Part shown: positions 7,857 to 13,062 of the stretch, one piece after another
How the letters are laid out: every line of letters begins with the position of its first letter
Numbering within the stretch: position 1 is the first letter of the stretch
NCBI GenBank assembly: GCA_030610225.1
Contig: JAUWSD010000011.1
Coordinates: forward strand, 1 to 13,062
Origin: Chloroflexota bacterium
Lineage (GTDB): Bacteria; Chloroflexota; Anaerolineae; Anaerolineales; UBA11579
Reading direction: 5' to 3'
DNA: 13,062 nucleotides
Notes under the pieces: model-generated
What the model was told of the DNA's origin: nothing
What the model saw: the letters and a program-made list of their open reading frames with translations, nothing else
The model's database searches: none
Program-made: the position numbers and the translations under genes

Positions 7857-10800
7857 TTAATGCTTTTTGGGAAAGACCAGTGTGAATTCACTGCTTTCTC
7901 CAAGAACACTGCTCACAAACACGTCGCCCTTGTGCCAATTCATGATCGACTTGACCATCGAAAGACCCAAGCCGCTGGCTCGCCGGTCATTGATTCCACG
8001 CTTATTTCTTTGGTGATCTCTATCAAATATATACTGCTGGTCAATCTCTGCGATCCCCACCCCGGTGTCCCTGATCAGGAACTTGACCCTGCTCCCGTCA
8101 TTTATGACACTGACGCTTACCTTGCCATTGGCGCGGTTGAATTTAACCGCATTATCGATCAGGTTATATAGCGCCTGCTGAACCAATGCTTCATCGGCGT
8201 TTAAGATTATCTGCTCTTCCCTTGGCCTGATAAACTCAAGATCAACCTGACGGTGATCTGCAAGTATTTGGAAATCCTTCACGGTCTGGTCGCCCATTCG
8301 GACAGCATCGATCTGGCTGATCCTGAGCCCTTCTCCAGATTCAATTCGACTGAAATCCAGAATATCCTCAACTGTCTTGTTCAACCTTTGAATTGACTGA
8401 TTGATCTTATTTAAATAGCTGGTTTGCTGTTCATTCAATGGGCCAAACATATCCATCATGGATGTATATCCCTGGATCAGGGACAGCGGTGTACGGAAGT
8501 ACTGACTGACCACAGAGATCAGGTCAAGGCGCTGTGAGGCCTGTGCCAGATAATCAGTCACATCCTGGAATACATATGCCTTTCCGCCCGGTTCCACCTC
8601 TGCAGCGAGCGGATAGCTGTGAACTACAAAACTCCCATATCCCGGGATCTCCACCTGCTGTACTTTCTTAGCAGAGATGTCAGACCTGAACAGATCTACT
8701 GTTTTATCAAACACCTTCAGATCGACCAATCTCATTTCAGGGATCACAGTATTGCCCTTATTTAGCCTGTCATCCACAGCCTTGTTTGCATACATTATGA
8801 CCTCATTCGGATCGACAAATAAGACCGGTGATGTCCAGCCATCAAAGATCGTCTCCAGCCAGTCGCCCCAAAGCTTCTCATATTTGTATGTACGGTAATT
8901 GAGCAGCGCCTGCGCGGCATGGTCTGCGATCCAGGTCAATGTCCTGATCTCCAGTTCATCGAATTGATGCGGCATCTCGTATGCTACCCACAATGAACCA
9001 AGAAACTCGCCGTCTTTTTGAAGGGAAACTGCTGCTATAGAACCGGGCAGTGATCGCCCTTCCGGCATCTGCAGTTTTGCCCTTGATGGAGATGTCAGGA
9101 AAACCCTCTCCTGATGACGGTTCATCGCAAGCACCTGCGCATCCAGTACGGCATAGCTCTCCGCCATGCTTCCATACCCGACACCTTTATGCGCGGCCTT
9201 CAATTGAGAAGGTAGCACTCCAGGCTGAACTGCCAAACGGCCAGACACTGCCCCAAACTGTACGATGCGTTCAAGGATCGGGCGCATTGCCTTTTCAAGG
9301 TCAAAGGTGGAAGCAACCTTTCGACTTACTGATAGTTTTGACTGGTAATCTTCCAGATACTCTCTGATCGATTGACGCATGTTCTCAAAGGCTGAAGCAA
9401 GGTGCCCGACCTCCCCAAATCCACGCACATCCACTTCCTGGTCCAGATTCACATCAGAGATCCTTGAGACTGTCTCAACCAGCTCCTCGACCTGCTTATT
9501 CACAACACGCATATTGACATATAGAATTCCAAAACCAAGGACTGCCAGAAGCCCCAATATTATCGTGATCACGCTGATCTGCTGGATCACATCTTGAAGC
9601 GGCACTGATGTTGGAATTGCATGAATTAATTTAAAGGCAGAGCCTTCGATCCGGGATGAATATATTAGCTGACGGCTTCCATCTGAGCCGATCCCGTTGA
9701 AAACCTCCTCAGAAGTTTCGATATTCATGGGAAATTCAACTCCAACAGAATTGGGATCGCTGTGATAGACCACTGTGCCTTCATCATTAATTACAGCCGC
9801 GTAGCCCCCCATATCCGAATAGAGCTTCAATTCATTCAACCAGGGATCGGAAAATAAATTGTTGATTGTCTGTGTTCTTCCCACCAATATTCTGACAGCT
9901 TCACCCCTGGAATTCATGATCGGCTTAATAAAAGCAAAGTCCAGCACTTCTGACCCTTCACCTGCCGGAACCGGATAAGACTGGAATCCCATCCCTTGTG
10001 AAACGAGCTGAATTCCGTCCAGCTCCTGTTTATTATGCGGAACCATGTTGAAGTCCTGCTGCGGATATCCTGTTATCACTGTCCCATCCAGAGACAGCAC
10101 AAAGAACTGGTCAAAAAAGGAAAGATCAGTAATTAATTTTTCAAGGGCTAAGTTCATTTCCTGAAAATCATTGGAGGTCTTTAATGTTTCCGACTTAACA
10201 GCGCTTGAGATCAAATTCTGCCCCATCTGCAGGAAACCCGGGATCTGGTTATCAATCACATCCCCCGATTTTTCCATCTGCACAGAGATGCGCTCAAAAG
10301 CTGCCTGCCCCCCGAAATGCCAAGTTGATGCCGTCAATGTGAACAGCAACACCAGCATCAAAGGCACCCAAAGCATGAGCATTCGCCCAGCGAGAGTCAT
10401 GTTCATGGGCCTGTTCTTAGTGCCTGGAGTTATGATGCTCAAATTTTCCCAGCGCTTCAGAATCAGCAAGATCAGAACACCCCCCAAAATTGTTGCCAGT
10501 CCATACGCAAGGCTATGCTCTAATAAATATGCAAAAGCAAATTCGATCCTTGCTGCAAGCGGCACACTGTACAGGAGAATATCTGCCAGGAAATTTAAGA
10601 AAGGGTAAATGACTGAGATCACCAATGCGGCTGCAAAAGGCCTGCGCAGCCAATCATAGCTTGATGATCGATAATTGATATTTACTAGCTGGGAATATAC
10701 TGCAGCCAGCAGTGCATAGATCACAGGGGTAAAGAAGCTGTGATCATGCCAGACACTGATGATCAGCCCTGAGATAAAGGCCAATCCAACCGAAGGCATC

Positions 10801-11129
10801 GGTCCAAATGTAAAGGCTGAGAACATCCACGGCAGCGCTGAAAGCACCATCCAGGCTGCCCCATTTGCCTGCATAGGCAAACCCGGCAGCGGTAATTCCA
10901 ATCCAAATGAGAAGCTGAAGCCAATGAAACCGGATGCCAGTACTGCTCCGATTACTAAAATTCCAGACCAGATGAACGGTATCCTAGGCTTACGGGGATG
11001 GTATTTCAAACCTTTCCATACCAAATATAAAGTACCTGCCAAATACAGGAACCACAGCAACCATCCGATGACACCCCCTGGAAATTCGATATGAGTACTA
11101 TTATTAAATATAGAATCTATCAAGCTCAT
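7857..11129 (-). CDS. Large membrane-bound histidine-kinase-like sensor lacking the phospho-acceptor His
   Basis: The protein has 1090 residues. The order of parts is: several N-terminal membrane segments (about 18-226) resembling multi-pass sensory modules; a further membrane helix (249-270); a Cache-like extracytoplasmic sensor (about 275-510); a membrane helix (514-537); HAMP (about 540-592); a GAF-like domain (about 605-745); a PAS-like domain (about 755-855); a dimerisation/H-box helix pair (865-930); and an ATPase domain (975-1088). The ATP-binding boxes look whole: LIDNAVKF with N993, DTGVGI at 1021-1026, SGLGLSMVKSI at 1052-1062. The H-box reads VSQYFRTPLSLIQGY; by comparison with SHELRTPL, His is replaced by Gln876 and Glu by Tyr877. 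A classical autophosphorylation is therefore not expected at this site. No response regulator is adjacent. The ATG has AAGG seven bases upstream and an extended -10 promoter close by. The ligand is unknown. It may act as a pseudokinase partner or phosphatase; this is inference. Confidence 0.88.
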   Translation of the reverse strand: MSLIDSIFNNSTHIEFPGGVIGWLLWFLYLAGTLYLVWKGLKYHPRKPRIPFIWSGILVIGAVLASGFIGFSFSFGLELPLPGLPMQANGAAWMVLSALPWMFSAFTFGPMPSVGLAFISGLIISVWHDHSFFTPVIYALLAAVYSQLVNINYRSSSYDWLRRPFAAALVISVIYPFLNFLADILLYSVPLAARIEFAFAYLLEHSLAYGLATILGGVLILLILKRWENLSIITPGTKNRPMNMTLAGRMLMLWVPLMLVLLFTLTASTWHFGGQAAFERISVQMEKSGDVIDNQIPGFLQMGQNLISSAVKSETLKTSNDFQEMNLALEKLITDLSFFDQFFVLSLDGTVITGYPQQDFNMVPHNKQELDGIQLVSQGMGFQSYPVPAGEGSEVLDFAFIKPIMNSRGEAVRILVGRTQTINNLFSDPWLNELKLYSDMGGYAAVINDEGTVVYHSDPNSVGVEFPMNIETSEEVFNGIGSDGSRQLIYSSRIEGSAFKLIHAIPTSVPLQDVIQQISVITIILGLLAVLGFGILYVNMRVVNKQVEELVETVSRISDVNLDQEVDVRGFGEVGHLASAFENMRQSIREYLEDYQSKLSVSRKVASTFDLEKAMRPILERIVQFGAVSGRLAVQPGVLPSQLKAAHKGVGYGSMAESYAVLDAQVLAMNRHQERVFLTSPSRAKLQMPEGRSLPGSIAAVSLQKDGEFLGSLWVAYEMPHQFDELEIRTLTWIADHAAQALLNYRTYKYEKLWGDWLETIFDGWTSPVLFVDPNEVIMYANKAVDDRLNKGNTVIPEMRLVDLKVFDKTVDLFRSDISAKKVQQVEIPGYGSFVVHSYPLAAEVEPGGKAYVFQDVTDYLAQASQRLDLISVVSQYFRTPLSLIQGYTSMMDMFGPLNEQQTSYLNKINQSIQRLNKTVEDILDFSRIESGEGLRISQIDAVRMGDQTVKDFQILADHRQVDLEFIRPREEQIILNADEALVQQALYNLIDNAVKFNRANGKVSVSVINDGSRVKFLIRDTGVGIAEIDQQYIFDRDHQRNKRGINDRRASGLGLSMVKSIMNWHKGDVFVSSVLGESSEFTLVFPKKH

Positions 11130-11146
11130 ATGATGACCTTGTATGA

Positions 11147-11155
11147 ATTATAGCA
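11147..11155 (-). promoter_or_regulatory. Candidate extended -10 promoter of the sensor gene
   Basis: TGCTATAAT on the minus strand (11155-11147) gives an exact TATAAT with the TGn extension that can replace a good -35 box; no convincing -35 is seen at 16-18 bp. The start point would fall near 11140, leaving a leader of only about 11 nt that just includes the AAGG ribosome-binding site. The short leader weakens the call. Confidence 0.45.
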
Positions 11156-11191
11156 TTTGCCCCTGAAGTTGACCCTTTCAAAAACCGAAGA

Positions 11192-11890
11192 TCACGATTG
11201 TTTTTGATCCAATTCCAGGTGTTTAATGATCAGCTCTTTTACTTCCTCAAAGATCTCGTTGGCATCTTTGTTGTCTGAATCAACCACTATTGCATCTTCT
11301 GCAGCTATCAGAGGAGCCACTTCCCTGGTAGAGTCGATTTGATCCCGTTTGCGCATCGCCTCAAGGATGACCTCATACTCGGCATCATCCCCCCTGCATT
11401 TTTCTTCCAAATATCTGCGTAAAGCTCTCTCTTCAACCGAAGCGTCAAGGTAGATCTTCAAGTCGGCATCCGGCATCACGACTGTGCCAATGTCCCTACC
11501 GACCATCACAATATCTCCGCGGGAACCGATCCTGCGCTGCTGCTCAGTAAGTGCTTCCCGCACTCCAGCATATGTAGAGATCACTGAAACATTCCCCTCA
11601 ACATCCGGCCGCCTGATCGCCCATGTCTGGTCCTCGCCGTTCACGATCACATCACTGGTACGTCCGTCATCTTCTGATGGAGGTTGGACTTCTATCACCG
11701 CTGACTGCGCAAGCGCGACACATGCATCTTCATCATCAATTGCCACTCCCGCATTCAATGCCGCCAGTGTTACTGCGCGGTACATCACACCTGTGTCAAA
11801 GAACAGGAAATCAAAATCCTTTGCCAGACGAAGGGCAAGTGTAGATTTTCCTGAAGCTGCAGGGCCGTCAATTGCGATCACATTCTTCAT
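11192..11890 (-). CDS. cmk: Cytidylate (CMP/dCMP) kinase
   Basis: This 232-residue enzyme transfers phosphate from ATP to CMP or dCMP, making CDP/dCDP for nucleic acid and lipid precursors. It opens with MKNVIAIDGPAASGKST, a P-loop with Gly14, Lys15, Ser16, Thr17. FFDTGVMYRAVTL (about 29-41) belongs to the CMP-binding part. GRDIGTVVMPDADLKIYLDA (about 141-160) and the arginine-rich lid that follows are typical. RDQIDSTREVAPL and DAIVVDS close the fold. Length matches bacterial Cmk. A longer reading from a GTG at 11917 is possible, but the ATG at 11890 is preferred because GGAG lies seven bases before it and because known Cmk proteins begin close to the P-loop. It follows the membrane protein by 46 bp without a convincing promoter, so the two are probably in one transcript. 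Confidence 0.96.
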   Translation of the reverse strand: MKNVIAIDGPAASGKSTLALRLAKDFDFLFFDTGVMYRAVTLAALNAGVAIDDEDACVALAQSAVIEVQPPSEDDGRTSDVIVNGEDQTWAIRRPDVEGNVSVISTYAGVREALTEQQRRIGSRGDIVMVGRDIGTVVMPDADLKIYLDASVEERALRRYLEEKCRGDDAEYEVILEAMRKRDQIDSTREVAPLIAAEDAIVVDSDNKDANEIFEEVKELIIKHLELDQKQS

Positions 11891-11897
11891 GTAGTTT

Positions 11898-11901
11898 CTC
11901 C
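11898..11901 (-). promoter_or_regulatory. Ribosome-binding site deciding the cmk start
   Basis: GGAG on the minus strand, seven bases before the ATG at 11890. It lies downstream of the alternative GTG at 11917 and so favours the shorter protein. Confidence 0.7.
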
Positions 11902-11936
11902 GGTTTTTAATCTCCACCTATTTTATCAAGGATATG

Positions 11937-13062
11937 TCAATCTGAAGGGAAGAGATCGTGCCGCACCCATAAATTGACCTTCTTATTGATAGCTTGCTCA
12001 TCATTCCAGAAGAACCAGCGCAGCGAATTTTCATATACATCTGAATCCATTTCAGTTTTCTCTGCAATGGTGATGGTCTGCATGGAATATGTGCCAAATT
12101 TCTGCAAAGCCATGTCATCTTCTGCTGTTACAGCGATCTCAGGCAGCATTATTTCAGCAGTTCCAGAACCAAATGTTACATTGGTGAAATCCCTTATCTG
12201 CCATAGAACCTGGTCGGAATCATCTTCAACCACAATTTCCAGCTCGTTTAGATTACCGCTGTTTATCACTCCAAACCATTCGATCCATTCCTTCAAATTA
12301 GCACCTTCTGATACAGAATGATCTGTCTGCCAAATATCTTCTACTTTTGGAGATGAGACCGACACCCTCCATGACAGGCTGAGGCTGAATGCACTCAAGA
12401 AGATGAACACCCCCCACCCTAAACCCTTGATGCTTTTGTCCTTGCCCCAAAAATTACTGAATATAAATGTGGTCATCGCGATAATTGCCGGGATGCTTGG
12501 CAGTATCATCCAGCGCACAATGTAACTTTGCACAGTTGCATCATAATTAGCCCAGTCTGAGAATCTGAACTGCAGCAATGAATCGATCAGTTCATTTGCA
12601 CCAGCTGGTGTAGGATAGTTGAGAACATTTACGAGATTAAAATAACCAAATATTCCAAATATGAGGATGATCGCCATCAGCAGATATTCAACCCAGCCCG
12701 AGAGGCTCTTCTCACTGAATAGGAATTTTTGCATTGCCAAACCAGCCAGGGCATACATTGGAATGATCACCCATACCAGGTCTGCTGCCTGCCTGCCCGG
12801 AAATACGACCAGGAGAGCCAGAGCAGCAACCAACCACCATTTAAGATACTTGGGGATAATTCCTGTGATCTGCTTGCTGAAAGCACCTATTAAACCAAAA
12901 CTTAACATCAATGGCTGGAATGCAACCAATGAGAACAAGATCATCCCAACTGTCAGATCGGTGCTGGCAGTGAATTTGTCGCCGATATATTGAAGCCCGT
13001 TTCCAAAAGATGCCAATCCGCTTGGGTATTTTGAAAACCATGTCCCCGCGATCAAGAGCGTG
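11937..13062 (-). CDS. Multi-pass membrane protein with extracytoplasmic C-terminal domain (5' end outside window)
   Basis: The frame is open to the right edge, and 374 C-terminal residues are visible. A TTG at 13055 lies inside the continuing frame and is not a convincing start. About six hydrophobic helices are seen (visible residues about 36-60, 73-88, 92-110, 122-144, 181-202, 212-231). A polar region of about 140 residues follows, with alternating beta-like segments, ending in SLRWFFWNDE and LWVRHDLFP before a TGA. The FPGRQAADLVWVIIP segment at the second/third helix, the helix count and the soluble tail resemble GT-C or PMT-type membrane glycosyltransferases as I remember them from Anaerolineae. 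The catalytic N-terminal part is not in view, so the function stays open. The tail is probably outside the cytoplasm. The gene lies 46 bp upstream of cmk on the same strand. Confidence 0.8.
   Translation of the reverse strand, partial: TLLIAGTWFSKYPSGLASFGNGLQYIGDKFTASTDLTVGMILFSLVAFQPLMLSFGLIGAFSKQITGIIPKYLKWWLVAALALLVVFPGRQAADLVWVIIPMYALAGLAMQKFLFSEKSLSGWVEYLLMAIILIFGIFGYFNLVNVLNYPTPAGANELIDSLLQFRFSDWANYDATVQSYIVRWMILPSIPAIIAMTTFIFSNFWGKDKSIKGLGWGVFIFLSAFSLSLSWRVSVSSPKVEDIWQTDHSVSEGANLKEWIEWFGVINSGNLNELEIVVEDDSDQVLWQIRDFTNVTFGSGTAEIMLPEIAVTAEDDMALQKFGTYSMQTITIAEKTEMDSDVYENSLRWFFWNDEQAINKKVNLWVRHDLFPSD

Noticed and set aside
11175..11208. CAAAAAC / GTTTTTG inverted repeat spanning the cmk stop
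   Set aside because: The 14-nt loop and lack of a following T-run make it a poor terminator; it also overlaps coding sequence.
11891..11917. Longer cmk reading from GTG at 11917
   Set aside because: The GGAG seven bases before the ATG at 11890 and the position of the P-loop favour the shorter protein.
11900..11945. TTGACA near the end of the membrane protein gene as a cmk promoter
   Set aside because: The only -10-like hexamer (TAAAAT) is 9 bp away; no -10-like sequence stands at 16-18 bp.

Overview
The window looks like a chromosomal housekeeping segment from a mesophilic, moderate-GC bacterium. The best guess is Chloroflexota, class Anaerolineae. That guess rests on the general look of RpoC (long coiled-coil clamp insertion, acidic Ala/Glu-rich tail), GyrA and the membrane proteins as I remember them. 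No search was run, so treat it as an inference. There are no insertion sequences, CRISPR arrays, tRNAs or rRNAs that I can see.

Layout. Nearly everything is on the minus strand. Read in the direction of transcription (right to left) the order is: the C-terminal part of a multi-pass membrane protein (11937-13062, cut by the window edge); cmk, cytidylate kinase (11192-11890); a very large membrane-anchored histidine-kinase-like sensor (7857-11129); rpoC, RNA polymerase beta' (3228-7550); and gyrA, DNA gyrase subunit A (476-3010). On the plus strand, converging on gyrA, is the 3' end of a creatininase-family gene (1-372) with an in-frame TGA. A symmetrical hairpin at 389-413 serves as terminator for both converging transcripts.

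Transcription units. The membrane protein and cmk are 46 bp apart and probably co-transcribed. The sensor has an extended -10 promoter of its own just upstream. rpoC is preceded by an exact consensus sigma-70 promoter (TTGACA, 17 bp, TATAAT) and a leader of about 220 nt that opens with a long two-part hairpin. rpoC ends in a strong intrinsic terminator, so gyrA needs its own promoter, for which a weaker candidate is visible. rpoC is not next to rpoB here.

Points most worth a second look. (1) The sensor has intact ATP-binding boxes but Gln where the phospho-accepting His of the H-box belongs, so it is a candidate pseudo-histidine kinase. (2) The rpoC control region combines a perfect promoter with a 5' structured leader. 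(3) GyrA carries Ser instead of Gly in the quinolone-resistance-determining region and lacks a recognisable QRRGGKG GyrA box at the usual place. (4) Both converging genes have an in-frame stop followed by coding-like sequence that ends just before the shared terminator. I found nothing that amounts to a wholly new multi-gene system.
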